This document shows positions 46,985 through 58,837 of a DNA stretch of 64,000 bases, piece by piece. The notes below the pieces were generated by a model that saw only the letters and a list, made by a program, of their open reading frames with translations, was not told the origin of the DNA and did not search any database. The position numbers and the translations under genes were made by a program. Source of the stretch: Mytilus trossulus (taxonomy: Eukaryota > Mollusca > Bivalvia > Mytilida > Mytilidae); assembly GCF_036588685.1 (NCBI RefSeq), contig NC_086380.1, positions 34,114,692 through 34,178,691 of the forward strand. The letters run 5' to 3'. Position 1 is the first letter of the stretch; the number at the start of each line of letters is the position of its first letter.

Positions 46985-47370
46985 AACATATTTATGTACA
47001 GTGGATTTGAAAACAATTTATATTAATTGCTTTCCACTTTGCAAATCTGCCTTGTAGCGGCATTACCCAGTTCTTTTTTCGAAAATCTACAAGGGTGTCT
47101 TTTACGTGCAAGACATATGGCTCTGTCTTTACACTAGTCAACCAATTATCGCCCCTTTCAGAAGGGCTATCATTGTTTCTGAAGACCATAATCGCAAATT
47201 GTGCCAAAGAAGAGCCGAAGACTCAGTCCCTGAAATTTTTACCCCGAAACGCGGATCGAACCGTTGTTATTTGTTTACTGTTGTTTATCATTCAGTGTTT
47301 ACGTTTTTTTCATAGCGTTGTCAGTTCATTTTCGATTTATGAGTTTGAATTTCTATTTGGTACCTTTCGC
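46985..47370 (+). repeat. Composite dispersed repeat, also at 52490-53030
   Basis: Shared order of phrases: catatttatgtaca/tagcgg, ttccactttg, ccttgtagc, atcgcccctttc(a/c), tttctgaagaccat-like text, then cgcaaattgtg. The tail at 47310-47370 resembles 21640-21690. The overlapping short frames here are not genes. Confidence 0.65.
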
Positions 47371-47689
47371 ATCTTTTAAAACAATTTTAATGGAAGCCTA
47401 ACGACATTTTTGGAAGCTTATCCATAAAAATCAATCTTATTTTTATCCAATTGCTATTCAAACTTAAATCTACAGAAAACTGCATGAAATCTTTGCAACT
47501 GATTTTACAATTTGGTCATATTTTTGATTGTTAAAACAATTTCGCAAGCTATGGAGTGATTATGAGCTCACGAAGATGTTGAGCCACACATCATTCTCTT
47601 TGTGCTTTCTCAAGACAAGACATATGATTCAGTTGTTGTCGTTATTAACTGTCTACCATGCGGTAATAGTTATTTATGTAATCGTCATT

Positions 47690-47860
47690 ATCTCACCGAT
47701 GGATAGTTTTCTCATCTGCAATTCTACCACATCTCTTATATTTTTTTAAACAAAGTCCTTTTCCTTTTATCAAATATGTTAAGTTGTAAACATCTATGTC
47801 ATTTGGTCTGTGGTAGAGAGTTGTCACATCGGCAATTTTACCACATCTACTTTTTTCATA
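47690..47860 (-). repeat. Two short fragments of repeat family A, minus orientation
   Basis: Two copies of gcaatt(c/t)taccacatct about 115 bp apart, inverse to the family A start. Confidence 0.65.
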
Positions 47861-49555
47861 ATCATTAGTAAGAACAACACATGTCTATTAATGGGTCTTA
47901 TATATTTTGTAATGTAATTGTTTGTGAATATATGACAAAATGATCATCAATAAAAAAAAAACTATTTTCCGCAGTTATGAATATTTAAGGACATACTTTA
48001 TCATTACGTACATTTTGATAAAGTTGTTTTAATCATTTTAAATCATACTTCTGCATACTTGATAAACTAGACATTGTGTTCGACATGATGTAAATACTTA
48101 TATCAGTTTAATTTGTCTTTCTTTGTAAAAACATTATTTTATTCATAAAATAGTTTTGGTTTTTCAAAACTATATGCGGTAACCGTAATATTAATTCATC
48201 ATATACTTTAAGGAAAACTGACAAAGTCATGATTATGATAATTAATAATGTTTATTTGCATGTTTGTTTTGTTCACGCATCGTTGTCAATATAAGGGAAT
48301 TTTATGCGTCTGGAGGTTAGAGGTTTAGACAGCTATAAAACCAGATTGAGCTTTCCTCGGAGTTTTTTTCTTTTTGCATCTGACACTGCAAATGGTAAAA
48401 TTCAGGACCTTTGTAAAAAACAAAAACAGATTCGAGAGATACCAAAGGGATATCAAAACTCAAATGTTGAAAATGCGATGGAAAAATAAAAAAAAAAATC
48501 TTATCAAAAGATTAACAACAGTTTACAAAACACAATAAAGAAAACTAAAGATTGAGCAACACAAATCCTAATATAAGCAGGATGCTTTCATTTGCTCCGG
48601 AGGAATAAGCAGATATATAGTACATAAATCCAGAATTAGATATTTTCCTGTATTTTCTTTTCATGAATGTTTTATTCAAATTAATAAAAACAATTTAAAA
48701 AAAAACAACAAAAAGTTGATGTATATATGCAATATGCAATGAGATAGTTTTAGAGTGTTATAGGACAAAGTGGTGAATTCTGTCAAAAAGACAAAAATCC
48801 CTCTGAACAACCTCGGGAAATCAAATTATCGTCCCGAACTTGCAGATTCCGGAAAGTTTAACCAAATTAGAATAATGAATAAAGAATGAATCAAACAATC
48901 AAAATATACAGTGGCATAAAACATGCAGATTTATCCATCAAAACTGTTGTACACAATGTCATTCAATCCACAGTACTGCCAGGGCTAATGGGAAGTTAAT
49001 TACACAAATTCTTTTATTTGACATTTTTTAAAAGGAAAAGAAGCCAAACTAAAAATTATGTGTAACACAATACGAGTGCAACTTCTTTGTACAAACATAA
49101 AGGTCATTCCAGAACTTGGAACTGCACACTTTCTGTATACTTTAAAAGCAATAATTTATTCGATAGTATATACTTCACCACTTTTCCTCTGACCGATTGA
49201 GCAGAGCAGGTAACACTATTAAATTAAATAATTAACATTCAAATAATCCAATCGCATGTTTATCAAATGTACTTGTTTACAGTGCAAAACTAGATATCAA
49301 TCTTTCATAAGCTATTTACAATAATCCTAGTAAGACAAAAATTATTAGAAATTATTAGGAATGTCTCTTAATGAACTTTTTAAGACATGGCTTAAAACTA
49401 GAAACAAAAGTTATCCCAGGTATGTGACAACTAAAGCCATGCAACATGTACTTGTGTCTCATCCTGTTTGCATATTTAGGCAAATAAAATATGTTTAAAC
49501 TGATTGGCATTCATATCAAATATTATTTTCAATATGACATTTGACAATTAATGAT
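47861..49555. other. Intergenic; no gene seen
   Basis: AT-rich DNA between repeat fragments and the duplicated exon 1. No supported gene or clear repeat. Confidence 0.4.
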
Positions 49556-49746
49556 TGTGTCTGTTGCATAATGTTTACAATAAAGATATTTTATTTTTTT
49601 TTGTTTTTATTTTGATTGATCATTTGTTAATTTGTTTTATATTTACATTTAATTTTACAATAAAGAATTGACATTTTTACACTTAAAACCACGTATCAAA
49701 ATGTATGCACTTCAGCTCATCTTCGTGTAGTTACTTTTGGTTCATC
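49556..49746 (+). pseudogene. Decayed copy of promoter and exon 1 of the secreted Cys-rich gene
   Basis: Exon-like 49701-49746 is 46 nt, the same as the live exon 1. It reads MYALQLIFV, then stop, then LLLVH, against MFLLQLVLTTLLVAH. TAG is at 49728-49730, and a GTAAGA donor follows at 49747. The 17-bp upstream phrase tgtgtctgttgcataat (49556-49572) matches the live promoter exactly. Confidence 0.75.
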
Positions 49747-49789
49747 GTAAGAATTTCACTGATGTCAATTAGACAAATATAAAGAGAAT

Positions 49790-50100
49790 CATTTATTAAA
49801 AAATAAAAGCAACAGTGGTATACCCCTGTTCAAAAGTCATTAATCATTTTAGAGAAGAAAACGAATCAAGGTTACTATAAGAGAAAAAACAACGAAACAC
49901 CAGAAACACTGAAGTGCAATAAAAACAAACGACAATGCAACACACAGAGAAAGGAACTATAAGATAACAACTGCCATTTTCTCGACTTAGTACATGACAA
50001 TTTAAGAAAAAAATATTGGGTTGAACCTGGTTTTGGAGCCAAACCTCGCGCGTTTATGGCAATGTTAAAGATTACACTCAAATGACAACGTTACATGACA
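49790..50100 (+). repeat. Dispersed repeat family G
   Basis: Contains agcaacagtggtatacccct, gttcaaaagtcatt, and later tgggttgaacctggttttgg. Confidence 0.65.
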
Positions 50101-50184
50101 GGACTTCAACACCAAAAAATACAAGAACTTTCAAGACCTAGAAATACACAAATTAAGAATGCAATAATACATTTCGACATGCTA

Positions 50185-50345
50185 ACAATAATTTAATACG
50201 CAAGACGCGTGTTTCATCTACATAGGACACTAGAAAATAGTAAGAAAGCCAAACAGGTAAAAAGTTGAAAAGTATTAATGATCCAAAATTCCAAAAAGTT
50301 GCGCCAAATACGGCTACGGTTATTTATGCCTGGGATAATAAAATT
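50185..50345 (+). repeat. Dispersed repeat family B, diverged
   Basis: Contains gacgcgtgtttcatctacat, atccaaaattccaaaaagtt and acggctacggttatttatgc. Confidence 0.75.
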
Positions 50346-51315
50346 CTTAGTATTTAGAATAATTCAAACTATTGCAAGCAGTAAATGTAGAAAAACGACC
50401 ATATGATTGGTATTAATGTCAACACCGACCTACCACAGAATAAAAACGAACACGTTAAACAACATTGGACAGTACATACAAATAGCACAACAGACGCACG
50501 ATTTGTCTGTGACACGACTGGATCGATGAAACAAATGTGACACCATAAAAGCCTGTGTTAACCAATACATCATATATAAGACCATGCTTTCAGTACATTT
50601 TTTTCTTCAAATGTTGAATTTTAATACGATAAGAAGAAATAAGATCAAACGAATGTTTTAGTGTACAATATTGACAGAAGTGAGTTCATGTGGAAGTTAA
50701 TAATGTTCACACAATGTTTTTTTAGATAATATATTTTATTTTTCTGATTCGTATTTCTCTGAATTTGGATTTAAGTAAATAATTTACATCCATTTTTTTT
50801 ATTGATACTTGAATATTGTTTATGTTGTGAAATCTCCCTGAAGATGGATTTTTATAGTAGTTTTAAATAGGAGGAACAACAACAGCAATTATATGTGACC
50901 CTTTCACATGTAAAATAAAACAATTATTTTAACTTGTCAAAATAAAGTTGATGTACGGACAGGTTAATATGATATAAATTAAATTATCTGATTTAAATGA
51001 AGCGGTAAACTAGTCATTAAATAACGTAGGAGGAATAATAAGAGCTTTTATATGTGACTCCTTTACATACAGAATAATAGAATTATATACTTTTCAAATG
51101 AAGTTAATTGTATAGTTAAATGGACAGGCCAACATAATTAAAAAAACTTTAGTGCAGAAAGGTTAACTTTCATGTCATAAACATGTTGAATTTGACAAAC
51201 TTTATCGAAAGTGGATATTTTACTTATGGTTTTGGATAAAACACACATGCATGTCTTTGTTAAAAACATTAATTATTTTGGTCCCAATTTGTATGTTAAG
51301 AATGTACATCGTAAA

Positions 51316-51790
51316 TAAACTCATCATAGATACCAGGACTAAATTTAGTATATACGTCAGACGCGCGTTTCGTCTACAAAAGACTCATCAGTGACGCTCG
51401 AATCCAAAAAAGTTGAAAAGACAAAATAAAATACGAACTTGAAGAGCATTTAGGACCAAATTTCCTAAAAGTTTTGCCAAATTCAGCTAAGGTAATCTAT
51501 GCCTGAGGTAGAAAAGCCTTAGTATTTCAAAAAATTAAAAAATTTGTAGACAGTAAATTTAAAAAAAAAAAAATAACCATATCATAATCAATGACAATTC
51601 ATGTCAGCACAAAAAGTGCTGACTACTGGGCTTGCGATACCCTCGGGGAAATAAATCTCCACCAGCAGTGGCATCGACCCAGTGGTTGTAAATAAACTCA
51701 TCATAGATACCAGGACTAAACTACCTTTGCCTAATTTATATGTTGTACAAACTCAATAAAGATACCAGACATTAACGCCAGAAGTGCGTA
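51316..51790 (+). repeat. Family B copy followed by two partial B starts
   Basis: Full copy at 51316-51560 (aactcatcatagataccagg, cagacgcgcgtttcgtctac). Partial starts repeat at 51686-51722 and, diverged, at 51748-51790, the last running into the palindrome at 51790. Confidence 0.8.
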
Positions 51791-51942
51791 AAACATGCGA
51801 TTGGAAAGGTACCACAATTATAGATCGAATTCTTTCTGTATCGGATATGCCATATGAAGTTTACCATGTAAACTTCATATGGCATATCTGATACAGAAAG
51901 AATTCGATCTGTAATTGTGGTACCTTTCCAATCGCATGTTTT
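51790..51942. repeat. Near-perfect 75-bp-arm palindrome with 3-nt loop
   Basis: Arms 51790-51864 and 51868-51942 are inverse copies with only two mismatches, and the loop is cat. The 65-codon minus-strand frame across it is a by-product of the symmetry. Confidence 0.95.
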
Positions 51943-52489
51943 AGACTTTGTCAAATTTGCAATTTTCAAAACAATTGGGCAGAATTGTTCTTTGTTTAAA
52001 ATAAAAAATCCATAAACGTAAAAAAGAAATTTTTAAACTCCGCGGAAATTCAAACCAGAAGACACCATATCATGTTTACTGTCATTTTCTCTAACATGTA
52101 GAAATAAGGAGATGTGGTATTATTGGCAATACGACTAATATCAACCAGAGTTCAAATGACGTGGTTGTATGCAATTGTAGACAATCGTAAATAATAATGT
52201 ACTGACGTCGCGTACGGTGTTGGTGTTAGTTTTGGTAACGTTATTTTGACGTTATTTGTTCATGCATTGTATAAATAACGTCGTACTTTTTTTTTATTTC
52301 GTGCAGCTCAATCATACAGCATAATTTATGTAAGCGGTTTGCTTGACTTGCTTCGTATAGAACCGAAATGCAAAAGTGTTACATATTTTTTAAGTACAGT
52401 TAAATTAAAACGGAAAAATGACATTCATTTAAATTAGTATCCCCTTGGAGCAAAGGTATTTTCTGCTGCTTTTTCTTTTAGTTGAAACA

Positions 52490-53030
52490 TATTTATGTAT
52501 AGCGGATTGGGAAACAAGTTATTACAACTTATATTAATCCGTTTCCACTTTGAGGGTTCGAGAGCTTCCTTGTAGCCTTAGCCTGCTCTTTTTGAAATCT
52601 AATAAAATTAACGGTACCAATGTTCTTGCACCAGATGTGCATTTCGACAATACATGTCTAACCAGTGATGCTCGTCGCCAAAATATTTGAAATCCAAAGC
52701 TTAGATAAAAGTTGAAGAGCTATTATCCAAAAGGTCCAAAAAGTATAGCCAAATCCGTGAAAGGAATCAGAGCTTTGCATGAGGGAGATACATTCCTTAA
52801 TTTATAATAATTTCTTATATTTTGTAACCGCAAATTTTAATAACACAAAAAATCCGTATTTTCATGCCAGTAAAGGTTGACGTTTATAAATGTGCAAGAG
52901 ACATTGCTCTCTCTTAAGACGGGTCAGTCATCATGTATCGCCCCTTCCGACGGACTTTCACTGTTTCACAAGACCATCATACTCGCAAATTGTGTCAAGG
53001 GCTTATTCTTTTATCCGCTTTTGATAATTT
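52490..53030 (+). repeat. Composite repeat (as 46985-47370) interrupted by a B-like unit
   Basis: The first part (52490-52600) and last part (52880-53010) match the repeat at 46985-47230. Between them a divergent family B relative sits at 52612-52790 (caccagatgtgcatttcgac, accagtgatgctcgtcg). Confidence 0.65.
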
Positions 53031-53689
53031 CCGAATAAAAATTTTATTAGTTGAATCGTTTGTTTCATCGCCTGTATTAAATGTTAAAAGAATCAACAGT
53101 TGAAAGCAAATTCAAAATTAACCACAATTAAATTAATTTAATCTCAACTATGAACAAGAAAACAGATGGGCGCAGATTATCTTCGCGAAAAACTACTAGG
53201 GGACATTTCAGCGCAGACATTAGAGCCCATTTTAGCGCAGGATTAATCCATTCAGCTGTATTTTCGATAGCCCATTTTAGCGAAAACTTTCCTAGTTGAA
53301 TAATACTAAAACAACGCGCATTAATTTATGCTGGTTTTATATTGAAGTTGTATACATATATATTTTCACTTTGGTTCATCATGGAAATAAAAGTAACTCT
53401 GTAGTTACCACTCAGCTATTTTCGTTTTTCTTGATACTATCATCAAATTGCAAACAACAACATATATAAAAATACGATGTAAAGGCGAATGTGCACCACA
53501 ATCTAGACAAGATAAAGAAAAAAATCAGTTCCCGTATTGCAACTTATCAGCAGTATTGTACTGATTGTGCATGGGTTTTCTCTTCTAGATCTCGCGCATA
53601 GGTCTTTGTTTTTTAATAAAAAGTGTGCAAACAAAATAAATATTGAAACAAATACAAAAAGAAAATGCAAGGATGAACTTAAGGATGTT

Positions 53690-53930
53690 TTATTAAATAA
53701 AATTGAGAATGGAAATGAAGAATGTATCAAAGAGACAACAATCCGACCATAGAAAAAACAACAGCGGAAGGTCACTAACAGGTTTTCAATGTAACGAGAA
53801 ATTCCCGCAACCGGAGGCGTCCTTCAGCTGGCCACTAAAGGAAATATATACTTGTTCAGTGACAATGAACGCCAGACTAATTTCTAAATTGTACACAAGA
53901 AACTACAATTAAAATAATACATTGTATGTG
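53690..53930 (-). repeat. Dispersed repeat family C, minus orientation
   Basis: Inverse of family C: attgagaatggaaatgaaga, aaagagacaacaatccgacc and ggaggcgtccttcagctgg. Confidence 0.75.
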
Positions 53931-54346
53931 CCCATCAAAATTGATAAAGAAGCATGCCAGCATTTTTTATCCTTGCATGTTCCCATGTCCCTAGAAACAC
54001 ACTATTCATTCTTTCTGATTTGAAAATGTGCAATATAAATTGATCCTTTTTCTATTATAATCATTCGTTCTAAGACACCAGGTCCCATGTACTGAATAGT
54101 GAACATTCAAACTAGTCCCCCAAACTGCCTCAAATAATAGATAAAAGGGGAGGAAGAGGGTTTCAGAAACATTAAGCCTGTTAAGAAAGTTTTGAATAAG
54201 CATTCAATGACATATTTATTGCAGGACGTCAGATAAACAATGAATCAATACACAAAAAATGCGACAATTTGGGTTACGCAATGTTTCAACCATTATTATT
54301 CTCATTATTATAATTAAATCATACTATTGGTAGAGAAATTCACAAT

Positions 54347-54565
54347 TTGTTATATCAAATTGACAATTTGTTAATAATTTATTATATCAAATTAATAATT
54401 TGTTATATCAAATTGATAATTTGTTATACCAAATTGATAATCTGTTATATTAAATTGATAATTTGTTATATATTTCAAATTCATTATCTGTTATATCAAA
54501 TTCATTATCTGTTGTATCAAATTCATTATCTGTTATATCAAATTCATAATTCGTTATATCAAATT
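54347..54565 (+). repeat. 21-bp minisatellite
   Basis: About ten units of an AT-rich 21-mer like ataatttgttatatcaaatt(g/c). The open frame with repeated LLYQI/CYIKLI residues is a by-product. Confidence 0.9.
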
Positions 54566-54569
54566 GGAA

Positions 54570-55860
54570 AAAAGTTAATTAGCATGGCACGTAAAGGTTT
54601 CCGCAATTTTCAACGTTCTACATGTCAAGTTTTACAGAACGTAACGTCAAAACAGGTAAAAAAGCATGGTGTGACATTATCACTAGACAAAAGTAGCCGC
54701 TGACTGTGTCGGTAATACTTCCGACATGTGATCGAAAATGGGTTCAAAAAAATCCCTGAACAGTAGATTTTAATGTTATATAGTAAGTTTTGTGCTATTA
54801 TAATTTCAAAATTCCCCCCCTCCAAACCTGTAAAATATGACTCATCATACTTGTAACAAAAATGTAAAAAACGGCGTTTTGTGACATTTTGACTAGACAA
54901 AAACAAAAAGATCGCGTTTATTTTTTCTTCAATATTTTCTCTTAAAACTTCGACACAATTTTTTTTCATACACTTAAATAAAATGTTATTACGTTTGAAT
55001 AAAATTTCATATCGTAGAAAAGACTGCAACTGCCTATTACTTTTCATAAGACACTTAGCAAATACGCCAAAACGTCAGAAAACGGCGAGTGTGACTTTTC
55101 AACGGATTTAATAAAATGAACAATTTAGGACATAATTTAAACAATACTTACTAATTGAAGACATAGAAAGTTGAATATTTATTGTATAATTTTGACACAG
55201 GAAGGGTGGATATGTATATTGTGGTTTGGATCTGCAGCATTCGTTCGAATTTTGAAGAGCTCCAAAAATATGCGAGATTTTGGTTTTGTGACAGAAATAC
55301 AAATTTCAAAAAATCATTAATTCTGCCACGATCTTTTGAAATGTTGTAACAAAACTTTTTATTTATTCTTTCCTTATTATATACGGAATAAAAAGACATA
55401 TCATTTTTGGATTAATCTATTTGAATTACCTTTAAAAATCACTCTTAACTTCACCCCTATCCATATTTTTTTTCAATTTTCGGCTTGACCACAAAACAAT
55501 GTGAACTTTTCGTCCTGGTCAGACGCGTCCAGTTAACGATGACGTCATAAAGAAAACATACACCATCAACACCAAAGACTACTCTTGCTAGGAGTATAAC
55601 TTTTTTTTTTAATAAGTTTAAAAATGACAAGAATAACTTCAAAGCAAGGCTGATCATATGTCGCGGTGTTACTTGTCTACACGCTCAAAATCATCGTATT
55701 AGGGATCATTCGAGTAACAAAAGAAATAAAAGTATAGATTTTAAGGCATATTTCATTTCTACTTTCAATTACGCACATTTTGATATATACATTTATATAA
55801 TTATCAATTCCGAAACTTCTAACAAATGAATAAAGGCGAACTGGCAAAACTCGTATTATC
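54570..55860. other. Intergenic; weakly repeated motif, no gene supported
   Basis: The phrase gtgacatt(a/t)t(c/g)actagacaaaa occurs at about 54670 and 54884, with a looser third copy at about 55090. A 140-codon minus-strand frame (54625-55047) covers two of these and has no recognisable domain. Confidence 0.4.
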
Positions 55861-56151
55861 ACCAACACCGTACGCGACGTCACTATAATTTTCAATAACT
55901 TTTTGCATTTCAATCATCGTTCATTGTCTAATTATACTTAGCCTTGCATTACTTGAATATTCAATCAAATTAATTATACAAAAATAACCTTTGAAGTATG
56001 CAACCTATTACTTTTGATAATTTGTAGTGTTGTCATTAACAGTGATTGATGTGCCTTTTGTTGCATGTCAATTTTTTATAGTTTTTTTTTAATTTCATTT
56101 TGTTAGTTCACAAATATTTACATATTTAGTTGTAATGCACTTATATCTTAG

Positions 56152-56237
56152 ACGACATGGCAATGAATTTACATGTGTCAAACGAATTGCTCTGGACACA
56201 ACTTGTGGTATCTAAATGCGGTTTGGACTACCATTCA
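56152..56237 (+). pseudogene. Decayed copy of exon 3 of the secreted Cys-rich gene
   Basis: 86 nt, the same length as live exon 3 and with no indels. It reads RHGNEFTCVKRIALDTTCGI, then stop (TAA at 56213-56215), then MRFGLPF. The acceptor AG is kept; the GT donor is lost (atcaat). Confidence 0.85.
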
Positions 56238-56573
56238 TCAATTTAAGACAGGTTTATTTCCTTCAACAATATTAGTCAATATGCTAATAGCGTATGAGAA
56301 AATAATCAATTGCACAGAACATCTTCCGACCTATCAATACAATGAAAACTAGCTGCACAAAGACAGCAGCCCGAAGTCACCAAAAACCATGATTTGAAAT
56401 CAATATGTCGTCACCAACAATAAACAATCATCTATGCATATGTCAATCTGTAAATTGTTTTAACGTCTAACATAAAATTTGAATTTATTCAAATAGTTAT
56501 CTATATTATAGCATACATACAGCAAAATCCGGGTTTCATAAGGGTGAACATACTGTCGGTTTTTTATTTGTCT

Positions 56574-56720
56574 ATCTAATGGGGAACATGTGAAAGAGAC
56601 AACAACCCGACCAAACAGCATATAACAGCCGAATGCCACCAATGTGTCTTCAACATACTTAGCAAATACCGCACCCGGAGGCAGGCTTCAGCTGGACCCT
56701 AAAAAATGTTTACTAGTTCA
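56574..56720 (-). repeat. Dispersed repeat family C, minus orientation
   Basis: Inverse of family C: aaagagacaacaacccgacc, gccgaatgccaccaatgtgt and ccggaggcaggcttcagctg. Confidence 0.8.
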
Positions 56721-56892
56721 GTGAAGATAGACGTCATCAGGGTCATACTAAACTGCAAAAACATATAAATAAACAAAAAACATACAAGACTAATAAAAAG
56801 TAATAGTTTAAGTAAAATTGAACTACAATGACTACTAAAAGTGAATTGCTGCTCAAAAAAATATTTTTTTCATTGAATTTCTAGTTACAAAA

Positions 56893-57025
56893 CTTGGTCT
56901 TCAACTTTGTACTTGTTTGGCTTTTTATTTTTTTTATCTGAGCGTCTCTGGTCAGTCCTATGTAGACGAAACGCGCGTCCGACGTATGTAATTATAATTC
57001 TGCTATCTTTGATAACTATCTGATA
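56893..57025 (-). repeat. Dispersed repeat family B
   Basis: Contains cttcaactttgtacttgttt, tgtagacgaaacgcgcgtcc and ctatctttgataacta. Confidence 0.8.
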
Positions 57026-57096
57026 CCCAAACAAACTAACTAATACTGCCAAAGTCGTAGAAATACCGCTCTAAATGTCATGTACTTATACTTTAG

Positions 57097-57180
57097 ACGA
57101 CGTGGCAAAAATCGAATGTTGCAAACGAATGACATCAGTTTCAACTAGCGGAATTATAGTATGATTTGGACTACCATTTA
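57097..57180 (+). pseudogene. Second decayed copy of exon 3 of the secreted Cys-rich gene
   Basis: 84 nt against 86, so frameshifted near the start. After the shift it reads KRMTSVSTSGIIV, then stop, then FGLPFS, matching the live KRLALDPTGGIVAWYGLPW. The acceptor AG and a GT donor are both kept. About 60 bp upstream also match the live intron 2 end (aactaactaatactgcc against aaccaactaatgccgtc), so the copy arose at the DNA level. Confidence 0.8.
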
Positions 57181-58837
57181 GTACATTTTACCTGTTAATG
57201 ATATTCAACAATATTTGATAGCAAGCTTTGTCAATAAACAATAGAAAATACATCGCACCAGCATTTCTGTGTTGATATTTCAAATCAATGTTAAACCTGT
57301 ATGAAAATGAATAGAACTATGCTGTCGAACTTTCTTTCAGATATAAAATCTCATATGCATACAATTTTTATTTTGAATAAACAAACGTGTCAAACCGGAA
57401 AGGATTAAATTACATGTATTTGAAAGAAAAAATAAATCTGATTTTAACCATGTTTTTCTTGGCATATATATGTATGCATCTCTTATCATTGAAATTACCA
57501 TGTAAGCGCGCGCTAGTATTAACTATACTAAACATATAGACTTATCGCAATGGGTAAAATCATTTGTTAATTTCCTAAGATCGGATAGCTATGAAATCGC
57601 CTGGTGTTTCAGAATCTAATACATTAAGGTTGGGTTTTTTTCAAAAGCGTGAATTCCGATGTCTAACAACTTTCAAAACATGGAAATTAACTAACAATGT
57701 GATGTTGTGTTTCTTATTATGTCCAAACAATGAAAGTATCCACAATCATTTAGATTCTGTATCGGCGATTTAGGAATACGTAATACAAGTGAGAGTTTTA
57801 GCTAGTTATAATTATGTTTCATCCACCATTTTCTACATATGAAAGTCATTCTTCCAAATCAGGAATATGAGTTGTTATCCCTTCGTTTGATGTGTTTAAG
57901 CTTTTTATTTTGCAATTTCATAATGGACTTCCCGTTCAGAATTTTCTTCGGAGTTCGTTTTTTTTGTGATTTGATTTTTTTAGACATTGTTCAGCTATAT
58001 ATAGATCTGCATCTAAACGAATAAATTATATTCTTTATCAATAAGCAGGTTGTAGTCATTTACCTTTTGATTTATGAAAGATTGGATTAGGCGGGATTTC
58101 TTCAAACATAAATAACCGCACCATGAACAATGCTTACACCATTTTTTTATTGCAACTTTGTTAGATATTTCTGAACAAACTCGACCAAAGATACCTGTAT
58201 TTAAATTATGTACTAGAGAGACTTACATTAAAAGTCGCTATTGAATCTAAGTATGAAACCTAATAACAAGTAATAAAATTGAGAAGAAAACACTTCGATC
58301 AAACGATTGGCATATAAATGAAATAATCGCATTTTTTTTCAATTTTTATATATTAGTTTGGCTATTATCTCTCCAAAAGAACAAAAAAAATATTTCATTG
58401 TATTTTAAAACAAATGTTTAAAAAAAAATTAATATCTTTATATAGAAAATAAAAATAGAAAAGAATGTTTATAAGAATAATTTGCCAAAACTAAAGTCCA
58501 TAAAGGTGGAAGCCTTGAACAAAGTAATATGATTTCTTTGTTTAAATTTTGTTATACGAGATATTTTATTACTCTTGAATGATTGAAACTGGGTCAATGA
58601 ATAGTTAAATGACCAAAAGAAAATATGTTTATCTGCTTAATTGAACAGCTGTTAATTTAAAACAAAGATTTAAAATCAAATACAAGTCATTGATTTCTTC
58701 GGTTTTTACCATGATCCCGCCTTCCTTATGAATTTGATCCCATATGCAATGTAACTCGAGACTTTAGCTAGTTAATAAAATCGTTGTTTTGTTATGATCA
58801 CTGAAGTTTAAAATTTTTATTTTTTCATGTAGAAAAT
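57181..58837. other. Intergenic, upstream of the claudin-like gene
   Basis: AT-rich. A mussel repeat fragment at about 57840-57960 (tcgtttgatgtgtttaagct) recurs at 32935 in diverged form. An AG at 58831-58832 after a T-rich tract suggests that the claudin-like exon has an upstream untranslated exon somewhere here. Confidence 0.4.

Larger units (their letters stand above)
52203..55883. repeat. Inverted 23-bp pair 3.6 kb apart
   Basis: tgacgtcgcgtacggtgttg plus gtg (52203-52225) has an exact inverse at 55861-55883. Inner flanks share a weaker gttttgg/gttttgcc similarity. They may be the ends of a decayed element or two fragments of one repeat. The DNA between holds other repeats and no transposase frame. 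Confidence 0.6.

Noticed and set aside
51772-51969. 65-codon minus-strand frame over the palindrome
   Set aside because: The frame is a result of the inverted symmetry; no family resemblance.
53539-53575. Possible third copy of exon 1 of the secreted gene (LQLISSIVLIVHG-like frame)
   Set aside because: It starts TTG, has no good donor, and lacks the conserved upstream phrase; similarity is too short to claim.
54625-55047. 140-codon minus-strand frame
   Set aside because: It overlaps a repeated gtgacatt-type motif, shows no recognisable domain and has no splice context.
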